A DNA stretch of 64,000 nt from positions 1-64,000 of the forward strand of contig CACKBA010000001.1 of NCBI GenBank assembly GCA_902598295.1, written 5' to 3'. A model generated the notes under the pieces. That model was not told where the DNA came from, did no database searches, and worked only from the letters and a program-made list of their open reading frames with translations. The stretch is from an uncultured Bacteroidota bacterium. GTDB lineage: Bacteria > Bacteroidota > Bacteroidia > Flavobacteriales > Flavobacteriaceae. Positions 1 to 8,578 of this stretch are shown here, piece after piece (positions within the stretch are counted from its first letter, which is position 1; each line of letters begins with the position of its first letter). The translations under genes were made by a program, and so were the position numbers.

Positions 1-210
1 AAAGAGATTTTCTTATTAAAAAAACAATATTTGATGTATTTAGACTAAAAAAATACTTTTTTTTTAATTTTTTTTTATAATCTGTACAATATTTATGTTT
101 TTTTTATTTAAGTGTAACTTTTTATAAAAATTTTAATAAAAAAAACAGAATTGTGATTAAATTTTGCAAAGATTATGTAATTTTTAACTAAAATTTATCT
201 AAAAATTATA

Positions 211-681
211 ATGAAAATCTTTTTCTTAATTTTTTTTATTTCAATCTCTTCTTTTGGACAATTACATCATTCTTCTATTGGTATAAGTAGTTCAAACACC
301 AACACCAATGATTTCTTAGTTCTGCAGTCGATTGGACAATTAAGTCCAATTGGTAATTATAATTCTCAAAAACAAACTGTATTTCAAGGTTTTCAGCAAC
401 CTTTAAATCTGTTTGACGATGGACATAGGAGACATATTTTTGATATTCTAGCTTTTCCTAATCCTTTCCTAAATGATTTGAATTTTGAGTTTGAAAATAT
501 TAAACCAGGTGAAATTAGGGTTGATATATACGATATTGCTGGACGATATATTGATTCCTACTTTGCGAGTGATTTTGGTGAAATCCTTAGACTAAAACTA
601 GAAAACCTGATCAGCACTGAATATATATTTAGGTTAACTGGACCAGGTATAAATTATTCAACAAAAATTATCAAAAAATGA
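211..681 (+). CDS. Short secreted protein with T9SS type A sorting domain
   Basis: A 156-residue protein with a Sec signal peptide (residues 1-17, hydrophobic, ending SFGQ). A short mature part follows, with the SIGQ...QGFQQP pattern often seen in small Bacteroidota secreted proteins. The C-terminal ~75 residues look like a T9SS type A sorting domain: AFPNPF start, VDIYDIAGR middle, and a basic KIIKK end. There is no other recognisable domain, so the cargo is very small. It is the first gene of a three-gene operon; its stop overlaps the next start by 4 bp (ATGA). Upstream is only about 200 bp of very AT-rich DNA with no clear gene. The sorting signal is well supported; the role is unknown, perhaps a partner of the downstream collagen-like protein. 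Confidence 0.85.
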   Translation: MKIFFLIFFISISSFGQLHHSSIGISSSNTNTNDFLVLQSIGQLSPIGNYNSQKQTVFQGFQQPLNLFDDGHRRHIFDILAFPNPFLNDLNFEFENIKPGEIRVDIYDIAGRYIDSYFASDFGEILRLKLENLISTEYIFRLTGPGINYSTKIIKK

Positions 682-1319
682 AAAAAACTATAACTACAAT
701 ATTCGTATTTGTTAGCTTCTATCTTTCAGGGCAATATGCATATTTTAATACAGGTATTAATATGACAAATTATGACTATAAAAATAGTCAAGGAACAACT
801 AATGGGAATCTTGAATCATCAAGCGGATCTTACTTTGAGATTGGATATGGAATTCCGTTAGACAATCGTAGGTCTGGTGGTTCAAGAGGATATTCTAAAC
901 TTAAATTAAAAACTGGATTGTCTTTGAGTCAATATAACGCAACAGGTGGAAATACCTTTGACAACTATGATTGGGAAACTCAATATCTCGGACTAAGGGC
1001 TCATGTTGAGTATATAGTTTTTTCCAATGTTAATTTCACCGCTTCAGTAGATGGAGGATTTGGATTTGAAACACTTTTAAATGGAAATCAAAAAATAGGA
1101 GGCTCAACATATAATCTAACTGAGAATGATGAGTTCAAAGGATTATTTATTAGTCCCAAGTTTGGTGGAAATGTAATATTTAATGTTTCTGAAGCTGTAG
1201 GATTATCTGGAGGGTTCCATTTCATGAAGTCAGTTAGAATGAAAGGGGCTGTTAATGGTGAATCTTTATCCTTTAATACAACTCAATTAAATTTTGGTGT
1301 AATTGTACAACTATATTAA
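678..1319 (+). CDS. Outer-membrane beta-barrel family protein
   Basis: A 213-residue protein with an N-terminal signal peptide (about residues 1-18, ending LSGQ) followed by alternating hydrophobic/polar strands rich in Gly, Asn and aromatic residues. Its last residues (NFGVIVQLY) end in an aromatic residue, as is usual for outer-membrane barrels. Its size fits a small 8-strand OmpW/OMP_b-brl type barrel. It overlaps the upstream T9SS-sorted gene by 4 bp and is followed after 1 bp by the collagen-like gene, so all three are likely co-translated. The exact barrel family cannot be named by eye. Confidence 0.7.
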   Translation: MKKTITTIFVFVSFYLSGQYAYFNTGINMTNYDYKNSQGTTNGNLESSSGSYFEIGYGIPLDNRRSGGSRGYSKLKLKTGLSLSQYNATGGNTFDNYDWETQYLGLRAHVEYIVFSNVNFTASVDGGFGFETLLNGNQKIGGSTYNLTENDEFKGLFISPKFGGNVIFNVSEAVGLSGGFHFMKSVRMKGAVNGESLSFNTTQLNFGVIVQLY

Positions 1320-1320
1320 T

Positions 1321-3450
1321 ATGAAAAATCTATTAAAACTATTATTTATCTTTTTCTCCATTTCAATTTTTTCTCAAGAAAAAAGAAATGGAATCAGTTA
1401 TCAAGCACTTATTATTAATCCAAGTGGGGAGGAACTTCCAGGTTACAATAACCAAAACTCACCTTTGGTAAATACCAGTATTTGTCTTGAATTTATTATC
1501 AATGATGAGAATGGTGCAATTGAGTATTCTGAATACCAAACAGTAACGACAGACCAATATGGAATGGTTAATATTATAATAGGTAGTGGGGGTGTTTTTG
1601 CTGGTGGATATGCTGGAAATTGGAACGGAATTGTGTGGAGTGAAAAATCAAAATCACTAACAGTTAATTTGGATACTACTGCAGCATGTAGTGATTTCAG
1701 TGAAATAAGTAAACAAGAATTAACATCTGTTCCGTTTGCATTATTTGCACCTGGTCAGGAAGGTCGTGACGGTGAGGATGGGAAAAGCGCATATCAGATA
1801 TGGCTAGATGCTGGTAATTCAGGAAGTGAACAAGATTTTATTGATTCACTTAAGGGAGATAAAGGTGATGACGGAAATGATGGGGCTGATGGATCAAGCG
1901 GTCAGACTGGAAGTGCTGGTCTAAATTCATTGATATTGACAAGCATAGAAGCTGCTGGTTCTAACTGTGTTTCTGGTGGGATTAAAATTGAAAGTGGGCT
2001 TGATATTGACTCTAACGGAACACTGGATTCAGGAGAGGTAACACAAACCCAGTATATATGCAACGGGAATGATGGGGAAGATGGAGTTGACGGTCAGGAT
2101 GGAGATGATGGATCTGGTTTAGGATCAAATTGTTTTAGTTTTGATATTTTAGGTGTTGTGGAAACCACCATGGATGCGTCAGGGATAACACATGATCCTG
2201 ACTATCCAGCTTATCCTGGCGTAGCATCTGGATTGCTTTCATCAAATATTGAGGGAACAAACATGGTTTTTAACAGCTTGAATACAAATAAGTTTGTTAT
2301 TAGTTCAACAGGTCAAGAAAGGTTGCCTGAATACGAACTGGCTATCGTAGGATATGACAGTGGTGGAGCCTTACTAGATCTTAGTATCAAGTTAGAGCAG
2401 TACTGGTGGATGGGTAATTCAGGTTCCGGATACGACCCAAAAAGAAAGGGTGGAGGTTTTCCCTTATTGGGAGCCATAAGTGAACCAAGAACCACGACCT
2501 TTTATTATAAAGGCAATAGATTTGACAGTAACATTGGAGGTAAAATATATAATAGAGGTGGTGTGGAAGGTCCAAATGAATATGGAATGAACTTGGAGAT
2601 TTTATCAAATAAAACAATTGACAGAATTATTTTGACATACACGCCTGTTAACTGGACAACTGCTGGTGCAGGTTATACTAGATCTAAAATTATTAATTCA
2701 TTTATTAACTATAATTGTTCCACATCTTCATCCAATAGCGGTGGTGAAGATGGATCTTCAAGTTCTAGTAATATTAGTCCTAGCGGATCGGCAGTTCCAT
2801 ATGATGTTGTCATTATTGAAAAAGGTCAATCCTATACAATTCCAAGTGGATTTGTTGGTGAGATATCTGGATACGTGATGGAGTATAATCCCTTTATTGC
2901 TGAAAGCAACGGAAGTTTTATGATTAGTGATAATAATTATGGATTTGTAATTGATGGTGAAGAATATTTATTTGGAGAATGGTTTCAGCAGGGGGGTATA
3001 CAAACACAAACTGGAAGTTCTTTTAACTATAATATGATTAAAGGTTCTGTTTGGGTTGAAACTAATTCATCCATTTCAATAAATAGTTCTAAAAACCGTA
3101 ATATTGATAAACTTGTTGTAAAAATTCACAGACAGAATTTATTTACAGTGAAACTTATTACAGAACCTGCTGTTGTTCCACCAGGTAAAATATGGGAATT
3201 ATCAACTGTATTGATAAAAGAGCATGCGACTCTACAAGGATATGAGCGTTGGCGTTATAAAAACTACTATGTAAATATCAATGATAGAGACCATATATTC
3301 CTAGAGGTGGGGCATCAAACCAGTAACACTGAATCTCAAAAAGTTTCAACTATAGAAAATGAAATGTGGTTTCCTGCGGGCACAAAGTTAGCTCCTACAG
3401 GCTCAGTTAAAGCTTACTCTATAATAGAATTTGATGCAAATTCTTTATAG
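1321..3450 (+). CDS. Collagen-like surface protein with a DUF7151-like module
   Basis: A large exported protein of 709 residues. I take the ATG at 1321, 1 bp after the preceding stop, because it begins a clean signal peptide (MKNLLKLLFIFFSISIFSQ). Residues ~20-140 resemble the beta-rich N-terminal module that precedes fibre repeats in Bacteroidota proteins (ISYQALI start, GSGG end). Gly-X-Y collagen-like tracts lie at ~144-155, ~179-200 and ~250-266. Between the last two is a module with the pattern C..GG.KIE.G.D...NG.LD..E.....YICNG, which I believe is DUF7151. The remaining ~440 residues, with a Ser-rich linker near residue 475-490, match nothing I recognise. No T9SS signal is seen at the C-terminus. 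Confidence 0.75.
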   Translation: MKNLLKLLFIFFSISIFSQEKRNGISYQALIINPSGEELPGYNNQNSPLVNTSICLEFIINDENGAIEYSEYQTVTTDQYGMVNIIIGSGGVFAGGYAGNWNGIVWSEKSKSLTVNLDTTAACSDFSEISKQELTSVPFALFAPGQEGRDGEDGKSAYQIWLDAGNSGSEQDFIDSLKGDKGDDGNDGADGSSGQTGSAGLNSLILTSIEAAGSNCVSGGIKIESGLDIDSNGTLDSGEVTQTQYICNGNDGEDGVDGQDGDDGSGLGSNCFSFDILGVVETTMDASGITHDPDYPAYPGVASGLLSSNIEGTNMVFNSLNTNKFVISSTGQERLPEYELAIVGYDSGGALLDLSIKLEQYWWMGNSGSGYDPKRKGGGFPLLGAISEPRTTTFYYKGNRFDSNIGGKIYNRGGVEGPNEYGMNLEILSNKTIDRIILTYTPVNWTTAGAGYTRSKIINSFINYNCSTSSSNSGGEDGSSSSSNISPSGSAVPYDVVIIEKGQSYTIPSGFVGEISGYVMEYNPFIAESNGSFMISDNNYGFVIDGEEYLFGEWFQQGGIQTQTGSSFNYNMIKGSVWVETNSSISINSSKNRNIDKLVVKIHRQNLFTVKLITEPAVVPPGKIWELSTVLIKEHATLQGYERWRYKNYYVNINDRDHIFLEVGHQTSNTESQKVSTIENEMWFPAGTKLAPTGSVKAYSIIEFDANSL

Positions 3451-3468
3451 ATTATTTAATTAAATCTA

Positions 3469-4449
3469 ATGTGTTTTAAACAAAGAAGATTTTATTATAA
3501 AATCGTTTTAGTATTCATTTTTAATGTTTCTCTTTTAAAATCTCAAATCCAACAAGAGATTTATTTTGAAAGTGCCAACCCGTTTGCAATGAGCGACGTG
3601 ATTAATGATTTAAATAATCAAGAGAAACAAGAAGTTTATGGGATTCTTACATTACCAACTGACTCACTTTCAAATCGAAAATATCCACTAATCATTGGTG
3701 TTGCGGGAAGTTTGGCTTGGCGTGATCATCATTATGAGTATTTAGATATGTATCAACAATCGGGCTTTGCAACTTTTGAATTAAAAAGCTTTAAAAGCAG
3801 AGATGTTGAATCAACAGTGGGATCTCAGGTTGAGGTTACAACAGCAATGATGATCTTAGATGCATATCGAGCGTTAGAAAAGTTGTCACAACATCCAAAT
3901 ATTGATAAAGAAAGGGTTTCAATTACTGGTTGGAGCCTAGGTGGTGCTGTTTCATTATTTTCGGGATGGCTCCCAATTAAAAATGCGATAACAAAGGATG
4001 TCTCTTTTGCATCCCACCTACCCATTTATCCGCCTTGCTTTGTTGACCCTGAAAATACAGATTTTACTGATGCTCCAGTTCATATTTTGATCGGGGAAAT
4101 TGACAACTGGACACCCTCTAAACCCTGTGTTGAATTTGTAAAGAAAATAAATGAAAAGGGCAATGTTGGGTTGACAATTTATCCACGAGCGCACCATTCA
4201 TTTGACAGTAAATCACCACTTGAGCAAAATGAAGATGGTTTGAGTTTTAAGGACTGTTTATTTAAGTTGACTGAGGATGGCGATGTTTTAATGAATTACT
4301 TATCACTACCAATGTCCTCACCTTTTATGCAGAAAATCGGATTTCTTTTTTGCGTTGAAAAGGGTGTTACTTTGGGAGGGAACCCCGTGGCCAGGAAAAA
4401 AGCTTTTAAATTTGCGCTAGATTTTATGGAAGAGACTTTAAAAAAATAA
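3469..4449 (+). CDS. Secreted alpha/beta hydrolase (dienelactone hydrolase-like)
   Basis: A 326-residue protein with a basic and then hydrophobic N-terminus (signal peptide to about residue 26, LLKSQ). The alpha/beta-hydrolase nucleophile elbow GWSLGG places the catalytic Ser at residue ~156. A later Asp region (ILIGEIDNWTP) and His (YPRAHHSFD) complete a plausible triad of the dienelactone hydrolase / prolyl-peptidase-like type. The product is probably periplasmic; the substrate is unknown, with esters or peptides both possible. It lies 18 bp after the collagen-like gene and ends directly against rpmF on the other strand, so it closes this rightward operon. Confidence 0.75.
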   Translation: MCFKQRRFYYKIVLVFIFNVSLLKSQIQQEIYFESANPFAMSDVINDLNNQEKQEVYGILTLPTDSLSNRKYPLIIGVAGSLAWRDHHYEYLDMYQQSGFATFELKSFKSRDVESTVGSQVEVTTAMMILDAYRALEKLSQHPNIDKERVSITGWSLGGAVSLFSGWLPIKNAITKDVSFASHLPIYPPCFVDPENTDFTDAPVHILIGEIDNWTPSKPCVEFVKKINEKGNVGLTIYPRAHHSFDSKSPLEQNEDGLSFKDCLFKLTEDGDVLMNYLSLPMSSPFMQKIGFLFCVEKGVTLGGNPVARKKAFKFALDFMEETLKK

Positions 4450-4644
4450 CTACTCGGTTTCTTCTGTAGTATCAACTAAAACCTTACCTCTGTAATAAAG
4501 TTTACCTTCATGCCAATGAGCTCTGTGATACAAGTGATCTTGACCTGTAGTTTTGTCAGTAGCTATTTGAGATACAGAAGCTTTATAGTGTGTCCTTCTT
4601 TTATCTCTTCTAGTTTTTGATGTTTTTCTCTTTGGATGCGCCAT
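4450..4644 (-). CDS. rpmF: 50S ribosomal protein L32
   Basis: A 64-residue basic protein starting [17 protein letters not shown], the classic bL32 N-terminus. It is part of the large ribosomal subunit near the peptidyl-transferase centre. The C-terminal half lacks an obvious pair of CxxC zinc motifs, so this looks like the zinc-free (C-minus) form, as is common in Bacteroidota. It follows the DUF177 gene by 3 bp, the widely conserved yceD-rpmF arrangement. Length and context are normal. Confidence 0.97.
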   Translation of the reverse strand: MAHPKRKTSKTRRDKRRTHYKASVSQIATDKTTGQDHLYHRAHWHEGKLYYRGKVLVDTTEETE

Positions 4645-4647
4645 GAT

Positions 4648-5169
4648 TTACTTTTTTAATTCTTTTAGTTTATCCCAACGAGCGTCGAAATTACTATTTT
4701 TTTCTTTATTAATGTCAAATTCTTTTAATCTATTTAATATTTCAGAGTCTAAGGTCCCATTTTCCACATCTGGGTGAACATTTCTTATGGGCATAGATAA
4801 AACAATCATTTCATAGAAATATTGGTCTAGATCAATTGAATGTGATCCGTGAGGCAAAACTAAAAGCTCATCATTGTCAGCATCATATATATCTCCAAAC
4901 TTTACAAGTAAGTTTAAATTTGAAGTAATTTGGTAATCAAAAGGTTCATTCGTGAGTGTACAGTTTATATTAACACTACCATTCCCCTTAAAATTTAATT
5001 CTAATATTGTAGGTTTTTTAACTAACTCTAAATCGATATTAATATCAACACTATTAAAATCAAAATAATTGAAAGTTTCAAAAAAAGATTTGGATAATGG
5101 ATACTGAAAATTATGAATCCCTTCCTTTAAACCAATAAACTTAACCGAAAAAGCCTTTGTTTTGCTCAT
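4648..5169 (-). CDS. DUF177 (YceD-like) protein
   Basis: A 173-residue soluble protein matching the DUF177/YceD family in length, composition and position directly upstream of rpmF. The family is linked to 23S rRNA accumulation and large-subunit biogenesis in other organisms and plants. Visible features are a central beta-rich part with a conserved-type Cys (INCTLT) and an acidic VLPHGSHSIDLDQYFYE stretch resembling the family's middle motif. It sits between pdxA (27 bp upstream) and rpmF (3 bp downstream), suggesting one transcript. The family call rests largely on context. Confidence 0.85.
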   Translation of the reverse strand: MSKTKAFSVKFIGLKEGIHNFQYPLSKSFFETFNYFDFNSVDINIDLELVKKPTILELNFKGNGSVNINCTLTNEPFDYQITSNLNLLVKFGDIYDADNDELLVLPHGSHSIDLDQYFYEMIVLSMPIRNVHPDVENGTLDSEILNRLKEFDINKEKNSNFDARWDKLKELKK

Positions 5170-5196
5170 TTTTTAGAAAATTGGAATGCGAATATA

Positions 5197-6198
5197 CTAA
5201 TTTTTTCCTCTGTTTTTTACAATTTCTATAGATGTAAATATTGCAGATTTAAATGAATCATAATTGGCAATATTTTTCCCAGAGATATCATACGCTGTTC
5301 CGTGATCAGGTGAGGTTCTAACTATATCTAAACCAGCAGTAAAATTTACACCCTTACCAAATGTTAATGTCTTAAACGGAATCAATCCCTGGTCGTGGTA
5401 TATGGCAACAATTGCATCAAAATTCTTGTATGAATGAGATCCAAAAAAACTATCACTTGCAAAGGGGCCTTTAATGTCATGGGATTCTGCCATAAGTTTA
5501 TTTAAAACTGGTTTTAAAAGTTTTTCATCATCATTTCCAATCACACCTTGATCACCAACATGTGGATCGATTGATAAGACAGCAACTTTAGGTCTTTTAA
5601 TTCCAAAATCACTCAATAAGGACTTAAAAACTTGTTTAATTCTAAATTCAATTAAATTTTCATTTAGATGATCTTTAACACTACTTAAAGGAATATGTTC
5701 TGTTAATAGAGCAACTTTTATATCCTTGGAAACCATGAACATTAAACTCTTACCTTTAAACTCGTTATCAAGAAAATCTGTATGCCCCTTAAACTGAAAA
5801 TCGTCAGATTGTATGTTTTTTTTATTAATTGGTCCTGTAACTAAAGCATCAATACTTTTATTTTTTAAAGCTTTAACAGCTTTGAATAAGGAATCTCTAG
5901 AATAATGTCCACCCTTATCAGTCAACTTACCATGTGAAACAGTTATTTCATTATTATTAATAGAATATATATTTACACAGCGTGAATCAAAACTATTAAA
6001 ATCATCAACCTCTTTCAAGGGCAAATGAATATTAAAAAAGCGCATCTGATTTTGAATCAATTCGAAATTTGAAAAAACTACAACAAAACATTTTTCTAGT
6101 ACTGATGGATCTTTTAAAGATTTCAGGATTACCTCAATACCAATACCGTTTGGATCGCCAACAGAAATTCCAACAATCGGTTTTAAATTTTTTAACAT
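5197..6198 (-). CDS. pdxA: 4-hydroxythreonine-4-phosphate dehydrogenase PdxA
   Basis: A 333-residue enzyme of the DXP-dependent pyridoxal 5'-phosphate pathway; it oxidises 4-phospho-hydroxy-threonine using NAD(P). Family motifs are present: VGDPNGIG near the N-terminus, GHTDFL in the middle, the metal-binding HDQGLIPFK, and the C-terminal RTSPDHGTAYDI substrate loop. Its length matches the family (~330). It leads the leftward pdxA-DUF177-rpmF operon and is divergent from ribE, so two cofactor genes share the 47-bp intergenic region. Confidence 0.96.
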   Translation of the reverse strand: MLKNLKPIVGISVGDPNGIGIEVILKSLKDPSVLEKCFVVVFSNFELIQNQMRFFNIHLPLKEVDDFNSFDSRCVNIYSINNNEITVSHGKLTDKGGHYSRDSLFKAVKALKNKSIDALVTGPINKKNIQSDDFQFKGHTDFLDNEFKGKSLMFMVSKDIKVALLTEHIPLSSVKDHLNENLIEFRIKQVFKSLLSDFGIKRPKVAVLSIDPHVGDQGVIGNDDEKLLKPVLNKLMAESHDIKGPFASDSFFGSHSYKNFDAIVAIYHDQGLIPFKTLTFGKGVNFTAGLDIVRTSPDHGTAYDISGKNIANYDSFKSAIFTSIEIVKNRGKN

Positions 6199-6216
6199 GC
6201 CTTTATTATTATTGTG

Positions 6217-6224
6217 TATTTTTG
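6217..6224 (+). promoter_or_regulatory. Putative Bacteroidota -7 promoter element for ribE
   Basis: TATTTTTG exactly matches the TAnnTTTG -7 consensus of the Bacteroidota primary sigma factor and lies 21 bp before the ribE ATG. A good TTTG -33 box at the right distance is not visible, so confidence is modest. Confidence 0.4.
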
Positions 6225-6245
6225 GGCCTGTAAATATACAATTAT

Positions 6246-6836
6246 ATGTTCACAGGCATAATAGAAACTATTGGTGAGGTTACGCAAATTAAAAAAGAAG
6301 GTAATAACATAATCTTTACCATAAAATCCAAAATATCCTCTGAACTAAAAATAGATCAAAGTTTATCACATGATGGAGTATGCCTTACAGTTGTTGAAGC
6401 AACTGAATCCACACACTCGGTTGTTGCAATAAAAGAAACCTCTCTAAAAAGTAACGTAAAAGAATGGAAAGTTGGGAGTTTAATTAACTTAGAAAGAGCC
6501 ATGAAACTTGGAGACAGGCTTGACGGTCATATTGTTCAAGGACATGTAGATCAAACGGCAAAATGTAGCAATATTACAGAGGAAAACGGAAGTTGGTATT
6601 TCAACTTTGATTATGATGAATCTGATAATATTACTGTTGGTAAAGGATCTATTTCTGTCAATGGTGTGAGTTTAACAGTTGTTGAATCAGGTCCGCATAA
6701 CTTTTCTGTTGCCATAATTCCCTACACTTATGAACACACCAATTTCAAATCTCTTAATGTTGGATCAACTGTGAATATTGAATTTGATATGATAGGGAAA
6801 TATATTGCTAAACTTATCAAAAACAATAAAGATTGA
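6246..6836 (+). CDS. ribE: Riboflavin synthase alpha chain
   Basis: A 196-residue protein beginning MFTGIIE, the hallmark start of riboflavin synthase. Two lumazine-binding repeats are visible: SHDGVCLTVVEA and GHIVQGHVD in the N-terminal barrel, and SVNGVSLTVVES in the second. It performs the dismutation of 6,7-dimethyl-8-ribityllumazine to riboflavin in the cytosol. It has a normal length. The downstream EamA exporter starts at a TTG that overlaps its stop (TTGA), so the pair is probably translationally coupled. Confidence 0.96.
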   Translation: MFTGIIETIGEVTQIKKEGNNIIFTIKSKISSELKIDQSLSHDGVCLTVVEATESTHSVVAIKETSLKSNVKEWKVGSLINLERAMKLGDRLDGHIVQGHVDQTAKCSNITEENGSWYFNFDYDESDNITVGKGSISVNGVSLTVVESGPHNFSVAIIPYTYEHTNFKSLNVGSTVNIEFDMIGKYIAKLIKNNKD

Positions 6837-7735
6837 ATCGCACCAAAGTTCTGGCATTATTGGCTGCTACAACGGCTACAACTATATATGGCCTAAATCA
6901 CACAATTGCAAAAATGATAATGCCTATTTACATTGGTTCATTAGGTCTTGTTCTTCTCCGGGTTTTGGGGGCTACTGTAATTTTCTGGACATTAAGCTTT
7001 TTTATAAAAGGCAAGCCAATTGAAAAAAAAGATCGATTTACAATCCTTAAGTGTGGTTTATTCGGCATGAGTATTAACATTGCTGCTTTCATAGCAGGAT
7101 TGGACTACTCAACGCCTGTAAATAGTTCAATATTAATCATAGTGTCTCCAATATTTGTTGTGATTTTATCTTTTTTAATGTTCAAACAAAGAATAAATTT
7201 TTTTAAAATATTTGGAATTTTTTTAGGATTTATTGGTGCTCTTATTTTAATTATAACTGCCGATACAAATAGTTCAGTTGGTAGAAATATTCCACTTGGA
7301 AATTTTTTATTTATTGTAAATAGTATTTCATATGCATACTACTTAATTATAGTTAAACCAATGGCAGAAAAATATGATTTAATTACCCTGCTAAAATGGC
7401 TTTTTCTAATTGGATTAATTTTTAATTTTCCTTTAGGAATTAATCAGTTCTTAAATGTTGAATGGACTAACCTGCCAGTCCAGGAAGCCATCCTACCAAT
7501 GATGTATGTAGTTATTTGTACCACATTTTTGACGTACCTATTTAATGCATTTGCATTAAGTAAATTGTCTTCAACTGAGGTTGCTGTATTTATGTATTTA
7601 CAACCTATAATTGGTGTATTATTTGCAATTTTCACAAAATCTGATACGATAACAATAACAATTTTTGTTGCCTCAATGCTAATTTTTTCTGGTGTATATC
7701 TAACAACTATATTAAAAGAAAAAAAGCCACTATAA
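6833..7735 (+). CDS. EamA/DMT-family transporter
   Basis: A 300-residue inner-membrane protein with about ten hydrophobic helices arranged as two EamA repeats (roughly residues 5-140 and 155-295). It belongs to the drug/metabolite transporter superfamily; the substrate cannot be read from sequence. The start is a TTG at 6833 overlapping the ribE TGA. This start is preferred because the first helix (ALLAATTATTIYGLNHTIAK) needs it, and the next in-frame ATG lies inside that helix region near residue 25. The 3' end overlaps the convergent PhzF gene by 6 bp. Coupling to ribE could suggest export of a flavin-related compound, but that is only inference. Confidence 0.85.
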   Translation: MNRTKVLALLAATTATTIYGLNHTIAKMIMPIYIGSLGLVLLRVLGATVIFWTLSFFIKGKPIEKKDRFTILKCGLFGMSINIAAFIAGLDYSTPVNSSILIIVSPIFVVILSFLMFKQRINFFKIFGIFLGFIGALILIITADTNSSVGRNIPLGNFLFIVNSISYAYYLIIVKPMAEKYDLITLLKWLFLIGLIFNFPLGINQFLNVEWTNLPVQEAILPMMYVVICTTFLTYLFNAFALSKLSSTEVAVFMYLQPIIGVLFAIFTKSDTITITIFVASMLIFSGVYLTTILKEKKPL

Positions 7736-8515
7736 AATAACTTTTCCTGTGAGGTAGGTTTTAGCTTTTCCGTTAATTACAACCCGATTGCCTAAATCTT
7801 CACAAAACATCTCCCCACCTCGCTCAGATAATTGAATGCTTTTAAGTTTATTTTTTTTGAGTATTTGACTCCAGTAAGGGACTAATGAACAGTGTGTAGA
7901 CCCTGTAACTGGATCCTCAAAAAAAGAACATTGAGGGATAAAATATCTTGAAACAAAATCCGATTCATTTCCCTCGGATGTAATCACAACACCCCCTGGA
8001 TCTAAATTTATTTTGTCAAATAAATCTTTATCAATTTCAATGTTTTTAATTTGCTCTTCGTCATCATAAATCAAAATGTAATCTCTTGATTTTAAAACTT
8101 TGTTTGGTTTTATACTTAAAGAATCCATAATGTTTCTTGGCAGCTCAGAATTTATTGGTTTTCTGTGTGGAAAATCCATTTGAATATAATCTCCATTAAA
8201 TTTAACAATTAGTTCTCCACTCATTGAATCAAAGGTGACCTGATTTTCTTTATAGTCTAGATGGTTTTTTAAACAGTGGGCAGTTGCTAGCGTTGCATGA
8301 CCACACAGATCCATTTCAATTTCTGGTGTAAACCAACGAAGATAAAAACCATTATTTTTTTTTACAAAAAAGGCTGTTTCTGACACATTGTTTTCTTTGG
8401 CAATATTTAATAATAATTCATCAGGCAACCAGTCATCTAATGGCATTACGCATGCTGGATTCCCTTTAAATAATTCAGACGTAAAGGCATCTATTTGAAA
8501 AATATCTATCTCCAT
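7730..8515 (-). CDS. PhzF family isomerase/epimerase
   Basis: A 261-residue protein of the PhzF phenazine-biosynthesis-like fold (diaminopimelate-epimerase-like). It carries the start IFQIDAFTSELFKGNPACV, the catalytic Glu region ENNVSETAFF (Glu ~46), DLCGHATLA, and the C-terminal EDPVTGSTHCSLVPYW loop. Family members are isomerases of mostly unknown substrate. No other phenazine genes are nearby, so a phenazine role is unlikely. It is transcribed divergently from the gene at 8579. Length and key residues are intact. Confidence 0.93.
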   Translation of the reverse strand: MEIDIFQIDAFTSELFKGNPACVMPLDDWLPDELLLNIAKENNVSETAFFVKKNNGFYLRWFTPEIEMDLCGHATLATAHCLKNHLDYKENQVTFDSMSGELIVKFNGDYIQMDFPHRKPINSELPRNIMDSLSIKPNKVLKSRDYILIYDDEEQIKNIEIDKDLFDKINLDPGGVVITSEGNESDFVSRYFIPQCSFFEDPVTGSTHCSLVPYWSQILKKNKLKSIQLSERGGEMFCEDLGNRVVINGKAKTYLTGKVIL

Positions 8516-8578
8516 AATTATTACAAATTTAAACCTTTACCTTTATTTAGTATCTTATATATAAAACATATTAATAAA

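Noticed and set aside
1-48. Open frame from the left edge ending in TAA at 46-48
   Set aside because: Only 15 codons are visible and they are Lys/Leu/Tyr-rich as in any AT-rich DNA; an upstream gene end cannot be supported.
2313-2617. Overlapping minus-strand frames within the collagen-like gene
   Set aside because: No start context and no domain; the plus-strand gene explains the region.
1321-3450. Phage tail-fibre interpretation of the collagen-like gene
   Set aside because: A Sec signal peptide and neighbouring T9SS and barrel genes point to a cellular surface protein, and no other phage gene is nearby.
7730-8515. Phenazine biosynthesis cluster suggested by the PhzF homologue
   Set aside because: No other phz gene is present; isolated PhzF-like enzymes are common in bacteria that do not make phenazines.
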